Notes: generated from the letters alone by a model not told the origin. A stretch of DNA of 64,000 nt from an uncultured Myxococcales bacterium (GCA_937949945.1 CALFEQ010000121.1:29171-93170); one strand, 5' to 3'; numbered from the stretch's first letter, positions 1 through 11,000 are shown. Program-made: numbers and translations.

Positions 1-77
1 CGTGCGATGCGCTCGAATCGGCGCGCGGGGAGAACGGCGTGCGCGTGCGCTCGCTCCAGGAGTGGGGGGCCAGCTAG
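1..77 (+). CDS. C-terminal end of a gene entering from the left
   Basis: Frame 3 is open from the window edge to a TAG at 75-77 and reads ...RGENGVRVRSLQEWGAS, with the codon bias typical of this genome. Only about 24 residues are visible, too few to identify the protein. It converges on the minus-strand gene ending at 94, leaving a 16-base gap with no obvious terminator. The other two frames across this stretch are Arg/Cys-rich and look non-coding. Confidence 0.5.
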   Translation, partial: CDALESARGENGVRVRSLQEWGAS

Positions 78-93
78 GGTCCTTCGGCGAGGC

Positions 94-1410
94 TCACCGA
101 CTCGATCGTCCGTACGCCGGCTGCGCACCCGCCGCCGGCATCTGCACGGAAGCGGGCTCGAGCGCGTCGAGGTAAGAGAGCTCCTTGCTCGCGAGGTCGA
201 GATCGTCGCGGACGGCGATGCGCAGACGCAGGCTCGTCGCCTCGTCGCGGACGGCGGCGACGGCGGCTTCGATGCGCGTGCGTGTCTCCGGAGCGGGAAG
301 GTGGCGGAGCACCCGCGCCGCCGCCGCGCGGATCTCCGGGTCGGCTTCGGGATCCTCGAGGACCGTCCAGAGATCCTCGGTGTCGAGCGTGTTGCCGCGG
401 TAGCCGGAGCCCGACGCGAGGAGCTGGCCCGCCATGTCGAGGCGCACGAGCCAGTCGCGCGGGCTCTCGCCGTGGCGTCGCAGGATCTCGACGCGACCCA
501 GCACGTCCTTCTTCTCCGGTCCGAGCCCGCGCGCGCGCTGCGCGGCGGCCGTGATCTGCGATACGAGCGTCTCTCGCTCGTACGGCGAGAGGCCGCCCAA
601 CCACGTCGAGTCGCCCGTCACGGCGACCCGCATGTACGGCGGGGGCACGTGGAACACGACCGCCTTCTCCTTCGGCTCGATGTGCTGCACTCCCTCGTAG
701 GGGAGGGCGAACCAGCCGCGTGGCGTCCTCAAACGCAGACCTTCGGGGGTCATGACGATGGACGGCCATTCGAAGCTGGACAGTTGGCTCACGAGGCCGA
801 TCAACGCGGCGAGCGTCAGGGTCAGAAATCCCGTCACGCCGGTCAGGATGCCGAGGGCGTCGAGCGAGCCGAAGAGCTGGTTCACCAGGAGCGTACCGAA
901 GACGAGCGCCAGACCGACGATGGCGAGCACACGGGCGAACTGAGCACGGCGTTGGCTCGGGTGCTCCGTATGCCACGCGATCGTCCCGAACCCGCCATGA
1001 CCGATGCCGAGCGCGTGCCTCACCCGCTCGGCGTCGGCCTCGCTCTCGACCTCGAGCGTGATGGGTCGAATGCGCGCTCGATGCTGCAGCGTGATCACGA
1101 CGCCTTTGGACGTGCGCGCGGTCGTGGCGCCCGTGACGTCCTTGGCCGAGATGCGCTGGTTGCGCGTGCCGCTCCGGCGGACTTCGACGTAGCCCGGACC
1201 GCAGACGAGCTCTGCCGCACGCGGGCGTCGCTGCCGCGTGCCGACGAGCCCGACCAGGACGAACGCCAGGATCGATGCCACGAAGAGGCCGAATCGCGTG
1301 CTCGCCGGAAGCGGCGAGTTCAACGCGAGCGTGAGGGCGAGGGCCGGCAAGGCGTATGGAGCCAGTCTCCACAGGCGCGGCCCGTCGGGGTCCGTGAACT
1401 CCACACGCAT
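94..1410 (-). CDS. Integral membrane protein with PH-like and HEAT-like regions
   Basis: A 438-residue protein of unknown function. It has about four hydrophobic segments: two near the N-terminus (around residues 12-30 and 40-58) and two in the middle (VLAIVGLALVFGTLLVNQLF and the following ILTGVTGFLTLTLAALIGLV). Between and after them are beta-rich stretches with bacterial PH-like character (e.g. IVMTPEGLRLRTPRGWFALPY). The C-terminal 100 residues are helical and HEAT-like (LEDPEADPEIRAAAARVLRHL). The ATG at 1410 was chosen because GGAGGAGC sits just upstream; an in-frame extension to 1539 is Arg/Ser-rich and non-coding in style. It is divergent from the response regulator at 1467. The domain reading is an inference from sequence texture. 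Confidence 0.75.
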   Translation of the reverse strand: MRVEFTDPDGPRLWRLAPYALPALALTLALNSPLPASTRFGLFVASILAFVLVGLVGTRQRRPRAAELVCGPGYVEVRRSGTRNQRISAKDVTGATTARTSKGVVITLQHRARIRPITLEVESEADAERVRHALGIGHGGFGTIAWHTEHPSQRRAQFARVLAIVGLALVFGTLLVNQLFGSLDALGILTGVTGFLTLTLAALIGLVSQLSSFEWPSIVMTPEGLRLRTPRGWFALPYEGVQHIEPKEKAVVFHVPPPYMRVAVTGDSTWLGGLSPYERETLVSQITAAAQRARGLGPEKKDVLGRVEILRRHGESPRDWLVRLDMAGQLLASGSGYRGNTLDTEDLWTVLEDPEADPEIRAAAARVLRHLPAPETRTRIEAAVAAVRDEATSLRLRIAVRDDLDLASKELSYLDALEPASVQMPAAGAQPAYGRSSR

Positions 1411-1466
1411 GCTCCTCCAAGATAGAAGAGCCGTCGAGCCTGGCAACCGACGCCGCGGCACGCGTG

Positions 1467-1976
1467 ATGCAGCCCGATCGCAGCACGGGGTCGATCCCCG
1501 CCGCGAGCAGGCCCGTGACGTCCTCGAGCTCGAGCTCACCCGTCGAGAAGCGTGCTCCGCGTGTGCTCGTCGCGGACGACGACGAGGTCACGCGGACGGT
1601 CATCGTCGAGAGCCTGCGAGCTCGAGGTTACGAGGTGCTCGAGGCGACGAACGGCAGAGAGCTCTTCTGGGCCATCGAGACCGCCACCCACGACGACCCG
1701 CTCGACCTCGTCGTCGCGGACATTCGCATGCCGGCGTACTCGGGGCTCGAGGTCGCCGAGGCCTGGGCGGAGATCGGCCTGCCGAAGACCATCTTCATGA
1801 CGGCCTATTCGGACGCCAGCGTGCGAGAGCGTGTCGAAGGGCTGGGGATGCGCCTCGTCGACAAGCCGTGCGACATCGAGGAGCTCCTCCGCTTGGTACG
1901 CGAGATCGTGGGCTGTCCGAGCGAGCGATGCTCGCCAGCGAGCCAGCCGGACGCGGGCGGGACGCGCGTGGGCTGA
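1467..1976 (+). CDS. Stand-alone response regulator (REC domain)
   Basis: A single CheY-like receiver domain after a low-complexity Ser-rich N-terminus of about 30 residues. Numbering from the GTG at 1464, the acidic pocket is ADDDE (38-40), the phosphoacceptor is Asp86 in VVADIRMP, the conserved Thr is T113 (MTAYSD) and the Lys is K134 (VDKPCD). No output domain follows; the last 20 residues are a Ser/Pro/Gly tail. It probably acts by phosphorylation-dependent protein-protein contact, receiving phosphate from an unlinked histidine kinase. ATG 1467 directly follows the GTG at 1464 and either could start it; no strong ribosome site is visible. Confidence 0.88.
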   Translation: MQPDRSTGSIPAASRPVTSSSSSSPVEKRAPRVLVADDDEVTRTVIVESLRARGYEVLEATNGRELFWAIETATHDDPLDLVVADIRMPAYSGLEVAEAWAEIGLPKTIFMTAYSDASVRERVEGLGMRLVDKPCDIEELLRLVREIVGCPSERCSPASQPDAGGTRVG

Positions 1977-2099
1977 TCGAGCGGTCGAGGGCGCGCGACA
2001 CCGCGCGTCGTGAGCCCCGGGCGCGAAGACGCTCGAGGCCGGAATGTGCCGTGTGCTTCGGCTCGTTCGGGGTAAACTGCGCCGGAGCCGACGCGACCC

Positions 2100-2582
2100 A
2101 TGCCGACCCCGAAGTATCCGCTCGACCCGCTCCTCAGGCATCGCGAACGGCAGGTCGACGACGCGAAGGCGAGCCTCGGGGAGGCGGTGCGTGCGCGCGA
2201 AGCCGCCGAAGCCGCGGTGCGGAGGGCGGAGGCAGCGCGGCGAGAGGCCGAGGAGCGTGCCGCACGCGTGAGGGCCGAGGAGCAGGAGCGTCTCGTGCGC
2301 GGCGAGCTCCGCGCGGTCGACCTCGCGCGTGGCGACGCTTGGGAGCACGCCGCGCGCGCGGAGATCGGCCGCCTCACGAATGCCGTCGCGGATGCGGAGG
2401 CGAACGAACGGCGCGCCCGCGACGAGGAGGAAGAGGCGCGTGCCACGCTCGCGAGGACGATGGCGGACCGCGACGTCGTGCGGAAGGACCATGCTCGGTT
2501 CAAGGAGCGCGTCGCGAAGGCCGTCCTCGCCGCGGAAGAGGAGGCGGCCGAAGAGGCGTTTCGAGGTGGAAGGCGACGATGA
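2100..2582 (+). CDS. FliJ/YscO-like coiled-coil protein
   Basis: A 160-residue, highly charged, almost fully helical protein rich in Arg, Glu and Ala, predicted to form one long coiled coil. The N-terminal YPLDPLLRHRERQVDDAKASL resembles the opening of FliJ/YscO stalk proteins, which act as escort coiled coils for flagellar or type III export ATPases. No other export gene is in this window, so the assignment is tentative and it may be a generic coiled-coil protein. Its stop codon overlaps the start of the next gene (ATGA at 2579-2582), so the two are translationally coupled. Confidence 0.72.
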   Translation: MPTPKYPLDPLLRHRERQVDDAKASLGEAVRAREAAEAAVRRAEAARREAEERAARVRAEEQERLVRGELRAVDLARGDAWEHAARAEIGRLTNAVADAEANERRARDEEEEARATLARTMADRDVVRKDHARFKERVAKAVLAAEEEAAEEAFRGGRRR

Positions 2583-4927
2583 AGCAGCGGTGGCTCGGCG
2601 GTCTCGTCCTCTCGCTCGCGTCGATCTCGCTCGCGTCGTTCGCTTCTTGCCGGAGCGGTGAGAGCGTCGCGCCGCCCGTCGTGACGCCTCCGGCGTCGGC
2701 CGAGGCGAAGGTCGCGCCGAAGGGCTCGATGCCCACCTTGCGCGTGCTCCTCGACGACCCGCGGCTCGCGCAGGCGCGGAGCTTCGCGCGCGCGAAGGAC
2801 TGGGCAGCAGCAGCGAAGGCCGTCCAAGACGCACGACCGGCGGACCTCTCGGACGCGGATGCGTGCGCGTGGGACTTCCTCGAGGGGCGCCTCTTCGCCC
2901 TCGCGGACGCTTTGCCCGAGGCCGTGGCTGCCTTCGAACGCGCGGAGAAGCCGACCTGCGTGCTCGCCGGGCACGCGAAGCTCCGGTCGGCGCAGGCGCT
3001 CGCGCGCTCGGGGCGCGCCGACGACGCGATCGCGAAGGCCCGCGCCGTCCCCGAGGACCACACCACGTTGAAGGACGACGTGAACCTCGTCATCGCGGAG
3101 TCGCTCGCGGCGAAGGGCGATCGCGCCGGAGCGCTGCCGCTCTGGCGAGCCTGGCTCGCCGCCCACCCGTACGGCTCGCGCTGGGTGGACACGTGCGTGC
3201 GGATCGCGAATGCGCTCCTCGACGGAGTCGACGGCGATCCTTCGGAGCGCGCGAAGGAGGCCTACGATCTCGCGACGCGTGTCGTGACGGAGGCGCCGAA
3301 GATCGCCGACACGACGGGCGCGACGCAGGCGCGTCAGCGCGCGGTGGCGTTGCTGAAGGCCAAGGACCCGACCGTGACCGAGGCGCTCAGCGACGCGGAG
3401 CGCGTGCGCCAGGCGCAGGCGTGGCTCGACTCGAACGAGCCCGCGCGTGCGTTCGAGCTCCTGAACGGGATCCCGAAGACGTCGCCCGTGTTCTGTCGCG
3501 CGGCGCTCACGCGCGCGAACGCGGGGGCGAAGAAGAAGCCGAAGATCGACCTCTGGAACGAGGCCGTCGCCGCTTGCGAGAACCACGCGGACCTGGTCAC
3601 GGCGCTCTACTCGGGCGCGAAGGCGCGCACGAGCAAGGACCCCAAGCTGGCGATGGAGTGGTTCTCCCGCATCGAGAAGCTCTTTCCGACGCACCGCCTC
3701 GCCGACGACGCGAGGTTCCGCGCGGCGCTCCTCGTCGCGGAGAGCACCGAGGAGGGAAGGGAGGAGCGCTTCGAGCAGATGATGCGGACGCTGCCGGACA
3801 CGTATCCCTCTGGCGACATGGGCACCGAGGCGCTGTTCCGGGTGGCGCTCGCGAAGATGCAGGCCGGTCGCGAGGACTGGGAAGGCGCGAAGACCGCCCT
3901 CGATCGCATCCTCGAGCTGACTCCGGAGGATCGGCATTGGGCCACCGCGGGGCGCGCCGAGTACTTCCGCGCGCGCGCGGCCGCGGCGACCGGCGATCTC
4001 GAAGGCGCGCGTGCTCGATGGGAGCACATCGTCGAGCGGCACCCGCTCACGTTCTACATGCTCCTCTCCTACGGGCGGCTCGCTGCGCTGGACGCGTCGC
4101 GAGCGAAGGCCGTGCTCGACGCGGCCATCGCGCGGGACAAGGAGGGCACGTTCCCGTCGAAGACGCACTCCGTCTTCGACACGCCGGCGTTCGTCCGTGC
4201 CGTGAAGCTCCTCGAGGTCTCCGACGTCGACGCGGCCAAGCGCGAGATCTCGGCGTCGGGCGCGCTCGCGGACGACGCGGATCCCGAGGTCGTCTGGGCG
4301 ATCGGCGCGCTCTACAACGAGGCGGGGTTCCCCGAGCTCGGGCACGCCTTCTCGCGCAAGCGCCTGACCGATCACCTCGAGCACTATCCCGAGGGCCGGT
4401 GGCGCGCGCGTTGGGAGATCGCCTATCCGCGCGCCTTCGAGCCGCTGGTGAACGCTGCGTGCGACAAGTACAAGCTCCCTCGCGCGATCGCTTGGGGGGT
4501 CATGCGGGAGGAGTCGAGCTTCGTCGCCGACGCGCGGAGCCACGCGAATGCGTTCGGACTGATGCAGCTCATCATCCCGACCGCGAAGGGCGTCGCGGCC
4601 GGCACGGGCTTCGGAAGCGACGAGGCATCGCTCAAGACGCCGGAGGTCTCGATCGAGCTCGGGACGAAGCTCCTCGCCGCGCTCCGCTCGCAGCACGGGC
4701 ACGACGCGCTCGCCATCGGTGCGTACAACGGCGGCTCCGGCGCGATCCGCCGCTGGATGAAGGCGCGCACCTCGGACGAGCTCGACCTCTTCGTCGAGAA
4801 CGTGCCTTGGGAGGAGACGCGCAACTACATCAAGCGGGTGCTCTCGAGCGTCGCTGCCTACGGCTACCTCTACGACAAGAAGAGCTTCGAGGAGGCGCTC
4901 GCGATCCCTCTGCGGTTGGAACGGTGA
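2579..4927 (+). CDS. Soluble lytic murein transglycosylase (Slt70-like)
   Basis: A 782-residue exported enzyme that cleaves peptidoglycan glycan strands to 1,6-anhydromuropeptides. The N-terminus is a signal peptide ending near SFASC, so it may be a lipoprotein. A long helical, TPR-like superhelix (about 50-600) has the Slt70 doughnut architecture. The C-terminal SLT domain has GVMREESSF with the likely catalytic Glu645, then NAFGLMQL and AYNGGSGAIRRW, the standard family motifs. Length matches Slt70-type enzymes. The ATG overlaps the upstream coiled-coil stop. An AddB-like gene follows after 34 bases, so it may be part of one transcript. Confidence 0.92.
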   Translation: MKQRWLGGLVLSLASISLASFASCRSGESVAPPVVTPPASAEAKVAPKGSMPTLRVLLDDPRLAQARSFARAKDWAAAAKAVQDARPADLSDADACAWDFLEGRLFALADALPEAVAAFERAEKPTCVLAGHAKLRSAQALARSGRADDAIAKARAVPEDHTTLKDDVNLVIAESLAAKGDRAGALPLWRAWLAAHPYGSRWVDTCVRIANALLDGVDGDPSERAKEAYDLATRVVTEAPKIADTTGATQARQRAVALLKAKDPTVTEALSDAERVRQAQAWLDSNEPARAFELLNGIPKTSPVFCRAALTRANAGAKKKPKIDLWNEAVAACENHADLVTALYSGAKARTSKDPKLAMEWFSRIEKLFPTHRLADDARFRAALLVAESTEEGREERFEQMMRTLPDTYPSGDMGTEALFRVALAKMQAGREDWEGAKTALDRILELTPEDRHWATAGRAEYFRARAAAATGDLEGARARWEHIVERHPLTFYMLLSYGRLAALDASRAKAVLDAAIARDKEGTFPSKTHSVFDTPAFVRAVKLLEVSDVDAAKREISASGALADDADPEVVWAIGALYNEAGFPELGHAFSRKRLTDHLEHYPEGRWRARWEIAYPRAFEPLVNAACDKYKLPRAIAWGVMREESSFVADARSHANAFGLMQLIIPTAKGVAAGTGFGSDEASLKTPEVSIELGTKLLAALRSQHGHDALAIGAYNGGSGAIRRWMKARTSDELDLFVENVPWEETRNYIKRVLSSVAAYGYLYDKKSFEEALAIPLRLER

Positions 4928-4961
4928 GCAGGCTCACCGCCCCGGGGCGGCGAGGGGAGCA

Positions 4962-7900
4962 GTGGAGCGAACGGTGAGCAGCGACGAGCTCTTCGTGGTG
5001 CCCGCGGAGCGGCACGTCGAGCGGCTCGCGCGCGAGGGACGGCGTGCCGAGACGCGTTCGTCGCTGCGCGCGCGCCTCGCCGCGGCGCTGCTCCCGGACG
5101 TCCGCTTCGCGGATGCGCGGGAGACGAAGCTCACGCTCGCCGTCGCGCTCGAAGAGGCGAAGGCGCGTGGCGCGCAGCTCGAGCTGTTCGGCGCTTCGTC
5201 CGGCGCGTCGGAGCAAGGCACCGATCCGCTCCTCGCGACGTTGCGCGGGCGTGGCGGCGCGTCGTGGGTCCGCGCGGTCGCGGCGATCGACGAGGCGATC
5301 GGCGCGCTCCGATCGCGAGGCGCGACCGAAGCGCACCTCGAGCGCGTGCGTGGAAACGGCGTCGCGCCGGCGCGCGCACGCACGCTCGCCGCCGCGATGC
5401 GAGCGCTCGACGCGGCGCTGGCGCGTACGGGCGCGCGCGACGGGAGGCTCGTCGGCGCGACGCTCGCCCCGGCGATCCGCGAGGCGGGCCCGGCGGCCGT
5501 CGCCCGGATCGTCGGCGCACGGCACGTTCGCGCGCGCTGGCTCGTCGCGTGGGACCCGCAGGATCTCGCGTGGTGGCGCGCGCTCGACGAGACGCTCGCC
5601 CGCGCCGGAGGCTTCGCGCGTGTCGTCCTGCCTGCGTTCGACAAACGGCTCGAGGGAAGCCGGGAGCGCGATCCGCTCGAGGTCGTCGCCGACGTCGTCG
5701 CGCGCCACCTCGACGCGGCGCCGGAGACGGAGATCATCGCAGCCGTGCTCGGGGATCTCGCGCCGTCCACGCCGTCGGCGCCGGAACCCGACGCCGTGAG
5801 CCGCGTGCGGCTAGGTCGCGCCACCAGCGCTCGGGACCAAGCACGGCTCGTGGCGCGCCTCGTCCGCCAGGCGCTCGATGCACGTCAGGCGCGCGTCGAG
5901 CGTGTCGCGATCGCGTATCCGGCGCGGGACGAACGTACGCTCGTGCCGTTGCGGCGCGCGCTCCTCGACGAGGGCGTCGTCTTCCACGACGCCGCCGCGG
6001 CGTCGCCCGCCGCCGCGCCCGTGGTCGCGGCGGCGCTCCATGCCCTCGCCGCGGCGGAGTCCCTCGATCGCGTGGCGGTCGCGCGCCTTCTTCGTTCGGG
6101 TTACGTCGACGGACCTCGCGTGCTCCGCGCCGCCTTCCCCGAAGGAGCGCCCGATCCGCAGGAAGCGGACCGCCTCCTCGCGCGCATCGCGCGCGCGCTC
6201 GAGACGCGCGCGACGGCGGCGGCCGAGGACGCTGCGACGCGTCTCGTTCTGACGGCGTCGGGCGGGGAGCGTGACGGAGCCGCGGAGGCGGCCGTGGCGA
6301 AGGCCGTCGTCGACGTCCTCGTGCGTGCGCGTGGGGCGCGGACACGCGGCGAGCGCGTGCGTGCAGCGCGCGGCCTCTTCCACGAGCTCGGCCTCGGCGC
6401 GCGCGCGGGGAGGGGAGCGCTCGGCGCATTCGCGCGGGACGACGCTCCTTCCGGCGTCGACGGCGCCGAGCGCCTGGCGCTCGCGCGGGACGTGCGGGCG
6501 TGGGAGGCGCTCGAGGAGGCGCTCGACGTCTACGAGCAGGTCGCGCATCGGACCGGCGGCGCGGAGCGTCCGCTCGACGCGGAGGTCTTCCGTCTCGAGC
6601 TCGCCGAGCTGCTCGACAAGCCGATGCGCCTCCCGAACGCGAGCCGCGCCGGAGCCGTGCGCGTCGTGCCGTTGTCCGACCTCCCCGGCGACGCGCTCGA
6701 TCTGCTCGTCGTCCTCGACGCGAACGACGGCGTCCTCCCCCGCGACACGCCGCCGATCACGCTCTTGTCGGAGGCGGTCGAGACCGCCGTCGTCCGCGCC
6801 GCTCGCGGTGCGTTCGCTGCGCGCCACGAGAGCGAGCTCTCCGCGCGCGATCTCGCGGCGCTGGCGACGAGCGCCGCGGAGGCCGCTCGGATCGTCATCG
6901 TCACGACCGCCGAAGAAGGTCCGGACGCACCGGCGTCGCCGTCGCGCGTGTTCGTCGCGCTCGAGAAGGCAGGCGCGGAGCCCGTCTCCGTCCCCGAGGA
7001 GGAGCCGCTCCTTCGGATCGAGACGGCCCTGCAGACGCCGGCGGAGATCGCGCGTCGCGCCGCGCGCGAGCGCGTACGGGAGTCGTTCTTCCTCGATCCC
7101 GCGCGCCCGGAGGGCGACCTCGTCGGGCTGCTCTCGTCGTCGCCGGCGATCGCCGCGGTGGTGGCGCCGGAGCTGGGCTCCGACGAGCGGCGGCCGCTCG
7201 CGGTCACGTCGCTCGAGCGGTTCGCGCAGTGTCCGTTCAAGGGCTACGCCCACGTCGTCCTCGCGGCGAGGGAGCCGGAGGAGCAGCGCGAGCTGCCGGA
7301 CGCCCGCGAGGAAGGGAACCTCGCGCACACGGCGCTCGCGGCGGCGTTCACGGCGACGCGAGACCTGTGGGCTCGGCGTCCGAGGAAGGCGGAGGAGATC
7401 CTCGAGCGCGGTCTCGCCGCGGCCGAAGAGGTCCTCGGCGCGGCTCCGGGGCATGCGGCGCTGCGTGCGGTCGTGCGCTTCCGCGTGCGCGAGTCGGTCC
7501 GCGCCGTGCTCCTCCGTGCGATCGAGGACGAGCGCTGGGACTTCTTCCTCGCCGAGCAGTCCTTCGGCTCGCGATCGCGTCGCACGGAGGAGTCGTGGCC
7601 GGCGTTCGACGTCGGAGGCCGGCTCTGGCTGCGCGGCTCGATCGATCGCGTCGATCGCGCGCACGGCACCGGCGCGGTCCGTGTGCTCGACTACAAGCGC
7701 AGCAAGAACACGGTGCGCGAAGCGTCGTCGCAGCTCGGCGTGACGGCGCTCCAAGTCCCGATCTACGCCGCGGTCGCGGCGAGGCAGCTCGGCGCGCACG
7801 CGACGGGCACGTACATGCCGATCCAGCCGCGCGATCTCGCCACCGAGACGAAGTCCCGCGCGAGCGTGGAGGACCGCGTGACGGAGCTCGTCCAGAGACC

Positions 7901-8087
7901 TCCCGGCGGCCTGTCGGAGATCGAGGAGCGTGTGCTGGAGATCGCGAGCGCGGCGCGCGCGGGCCGCTTCGTCCCGCTGCCGGTCCGGGAATCGGAGTGC
8001 ACCCATTGCGGGGTCAGCGGCGGCTGCCGCAAGCCGCGCTTCGCGATGGCCCCTGCCGACGAGGTGATGGAGGAGAAGGAGCTTTGA
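4962..8087 (+). CDS. AddB-like PD-(D/E)XK nuclease subunit with Fe-S motif
   Basis: A 1041-residue protein, partner of the helicase-nuclease that follows; together they would resect double-strand DNA ends for RecA-dependent repair. No Walker A motif is visible, as expected for the inactive helicase fold of AddB/RexB. The C-terminal nuclease core has RGSIDRVDR followed by VLDYKRSK (the D...DxK signature, about residues 887-915). Four cysteines bracket it: CPFKGYA (about 756) and CTHCGVSGGC (C1013, C1016, C1022), matching the iron-sulfur staple of AddB nucleases. The start is a GTG behind GAGGGGA. The next gene overlaps its stop codon, which supports an obligate complex. Confidence 0.88.
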   Translation: MERTVSSDELFVVPAERHVERLAREGRRAETRSSLRARLAAALLPDVRFADARETKLTLAVALEEAKARGAQLELFGASSGASEQGTDPLLATLRGRGGASWVRAVAAIDEAIGALRSRGATEAHLERVRGNGVAPARARTLAAAMRALDAALARTGARDGRLVGATLAPAIREAGPAAVARIVGARHVRARWLVAWDPQDLAWWRALDETLARAGGFARVVLPAFDKRLEGSRERDPLEVVADVVARHLDAAPETEIIAAVLGDLAPSTPSAPEPDAVSRVRLGRATSARDQARLVARLVRQALDARQARVERVAIAYPARDERTLVPLRRALLDEGVVFHDAAAASPAAAPVVAAALHALAAAESLDRVAVARLLRSGYVDGPRVLRAAFPEGAPDPQEADRLLARIARALETRATAAAEDAATRLVLTASGGERDGAAEAAVAKAVVDVLVRARGARTRGERVRAARGLFHELGLGARAGRGALGAFARDDAPSGVDGAERLALARDVRAWEALEEALDVYEQVAHRTGGAERPLDAEVFRLELAELLDKPMRLPNASRAGAVRVVPLSDLPGDALDLLVVLDANDGVLPRDTPPITLLSEAVETAVVRAARGAFAARHESELSARDLAALATSAAEAARIVIVTTAEEGPDAPASPSRVFVALEKAGAEPVSVPEEEPLLRIETALQTPAEIARRAARERVRESFFLDPARPEGDLVGLLSSSPAIAAVVAPELGSDERRPLAVTSLERFAQCPFKGYAHVVLAAREPEEQRELPDAREEGNLAHTALAAAFTATRDLWARRPRKAEEILERGLAAAEEVLGAAPGHAALRAVVRFRVRESVRAVLLRAIEDERWDFFLAEQSFGSRSRRTEESWPAFDVGGRLWLRGSIDRVDRAHGTGAVRVLDYKRSKNTVREASSQLGVTALQVPIYAAVAARQLGAHATGTYMPIQPRDLATETKSRASVEDRVTELVQRPPGGLSEIEERVLEIASAARAGRFVPLPVRESECTHCGVSGGCRKPRFAMAPADEVMEEKEL

Positions 8088-11000
8088 GCGCGGCGCTCTA
8101 CTCCATGCCTCGCAATCTCGTGCTCGCGGCCAGCGCGGGGACGGGCAAGACGCACGCGCTCGTCGGCGTCGTCGTGCATCTCCTCCTCGGAGCGCGCGCC
8201 GGCGGCGCCGTGGATCCGGCGCGCATCGTGGCGACGACCTTCAGCCGCAAGGCCGCCGCCGAGATCCGCGAGCGCGTCGCGACGGAGGTCGAGCGGCTCG
8301 CGACGGCGCCCGCGACGTCGGTCTACGCGGCCGGTCTCCGGGAGGCGCTCGGCGGCCGGGTCTCGGACGCCGAGCTCGGCAAGCGGGCGCGAAGAGCGCT
8401 CGCACGTCTTCCGCAGGCGCGGTTCGGGACGCTTCACAGCTTCGCGACGAGCATCGTGCAGCGCTACGCGGTCGAGCTCGGTCTCGGCCCCGGCTTCGAG
8501 CTCGCCACGGAGGCGGACGCACGGGCGCGCACGGAGGACGCGATCGCGCGCGCGCTCGAGGCGAAGCTCGCGGAGAGCCCGAACGAGATCCGCGCGCTCG
8601 CGGAGGCCGCCGGTGGCATCGATCGCCTCGTCTCGTCGCTCCGGCGCGTGCTCGAGCAGCTCGAGGAAGACGGACGCTCCGCGCGCGATCTCGTCGTCGA
8701 TCCCGACGACGACGCGCAGGTGGAGCGCGAGATGCAGAGGTTCGTGATCCACGCGCGCGCCCTCTCCGCGTTCCCGAAGTGGGAGGCCGCCGCGCGGGAG
8801 CTCGGGAGCGCGTGGGACTCGAAGGACGAGGACCGGATCGAGCGGGCCGTCGTCGCGCTCGCTTCCATCCCCGCGACCGGCAAGAAGTCTCCGGAGGTGG
8901 AGGAGTTCTGCATCTATCGCAAAGAGCTCCCCGGGACGACGAACGAGGAGAAGGGGCGCCGCCTCGCGCGGGCGTGGCGCGCGCGTCACCGCTTCGCGCG
9001 TTCGGCCACGCTCGTCCGCGAGGTCTTGGCCGAGGCGGAGGCCGACGTCGAGCGGGCATCGCGCACGCAGGCGACGCTCGGCTTCGGACAGATCCTCCGC
9101 GCCGCGCGCGAGCTGCTCCGCGATCGTCCGGACGTCGCGGAGGAGGTCGCCTCCGAGATCGACGCGCTGCTCGTGGACGAGTTCCAGGACACGTCCCGCG
9201 TGCAGCGCGATCTGCTCCAGCTCTTGTGGGCCCGCCCGGACGTACGTCGCCATCCGGGCGAGATCCCGCCGATCGCGGCGATGCGCGGGCAGGGCCTCCT
9301 CGTCGTCGGCGACCGCAAGCAGTCGATCTACGGCTTCCGCGGCGCCGACGTCGGCATCTTCGCGGAGCTCGCCGTCGGCCTCGCGGGCGCGCCCGCGCGC
9401 GAGGCGCTGGGCATCCCGGCCGGCGTGACGTGGGAGCCGAAGGAGCCGCTCGCCGATTTCCACGCGCTCCGCCACAACCGGCGCAGCGTCCCGTCGATCC
9501 TGGCGTTCGCGAACGCCTTCAGCGCGCGGCGCTTCCAGGTCGGCGAGCCGCCGCCCGAGCTGTTCGAGATCGAGTACGTCCCCGAGACCGAGGATCTCCT
9601 CGTCCCGCCCGAGCGCGCCGGCGAGCCCCTGCCCTCGAAGCCCGCGACGACGTGGCTGCGCGTCCTGCCGAAGGGAGACAAGTCGACGCGCATCGAGGAG
9701 GCGCTCGTCATCGCGGAACGCATCTCGCGCATGGTCCGCGGGGAGCTCGAGTCCTCCGGCGAACCGCGCCCGGCTTACCGCGACATCGCCGTCCTCGCGA
9801 CGACGAACGGCATGCTCGACGCCGTGTCGTTCGCGCTCGCGCAGGCCGACATCCCGTACGTCGTCGCGGGCAAGAGCTTCTTCCGCGCGCGCGAGATCAG
9901 CGATCTCGCCGCGATGCTCGCGCTCGTGCTCGAGCCGAGCGACCGGCTCGCCATGCTCGAGGTGCTGCGCGGACCGTGGGCGGCCGTGCACGACGAGACG
10001 CTGCTCGGTCTCGTCGAGCCGGGCAGCGGCCTCGTGCCTCCGTCGGCGTGGTCGCGACCGCCGAGGCCCGAGCTCGTCCACGAAGAGGACAAGCCCGCGC
10101 TCGCGACGATCGCGTCGCTCGTCGCGTCGCTCGGTCGCTGCGCAGGCCGCCTCGGCGCCGGAGCGATCCTGCGCGAGGCCGTGTCCGCGTGCGCGCTCGA
10201 GTCCGTGCTCGCCGCGATGCCGCGCGGCCAGCAGCGGGTCGCGAACGTCCAGAAGCTCCTCGCGATGGCGGATCGTCATCCGGACGCTCGTGCCTTCCTG
10301 GCGTGGCTCGAGGACGCGAAGGAGCGCGAGGTCGCCGAGTCGGAGGCCGCGACGTTCTCCGACGAGGACGACGCCGTGCGCCTGCTCACGGTGCACGCGA
10401 GCAAGGGGCTCGATTTCCCCATCGTCTTCGTCCCGGAGATCGGCGCGACGCCCCCGCGAACGGAGCGCGGAGTCGCGCGCGTCGCGCTCGGCGCCGGGGA
10501 CGCGCCCAACGTCCTGTCCGTCCGCGTCGCCGACGACACAGGCCTCGTCCTCGAGCCGCCGTCGTACGTGCGCGCGTACACGATCGCGAAGCGCCGCGAG
10601 CGTGCAGAGCGCCAGCGCCTCGCCTACGTCGCGATGACGCGCGCCGCCCGGCGCCTCTTCCTCGTCGGAGGACGCGCGCGCGACGGCGCGCTCGACCCCG
10701 GCGCGTCCACGCTCGCCGTCGTCGAGTCGCTCCCCGACGATCTGCGGTCGGTCGAGGACGTCGTCGTGCCCGCGCTCGGCTCGCGCGCCCACGAGGAGAC
10801 GCCGCCGGTCGTCGACGCGACGCGGCCGCCGCCCGAGCGCGCCGTCCCGCCGTGGCTCGTCCTGCCGATCGCGCCGACGGCCCTCGCCGACTTTCACCAC
10901 TGCCCGCGTCGCTTCGAGCTCGTGCACCTGCTCGGCTTGCCGGAGCACGCCCGTGGTCGTGGCGGCTCCTCGTCCGTCGATCGATCCATGCCTCTGCTCG

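Noticed and set aside
1805..4702. Long minus-strand open frame opposite the lytic transglycosylase
   Set aside because: Low-complexity Arg-rich translation with no motif; the plus strand encodes a complete SLT enzyme in the expected codon usage.
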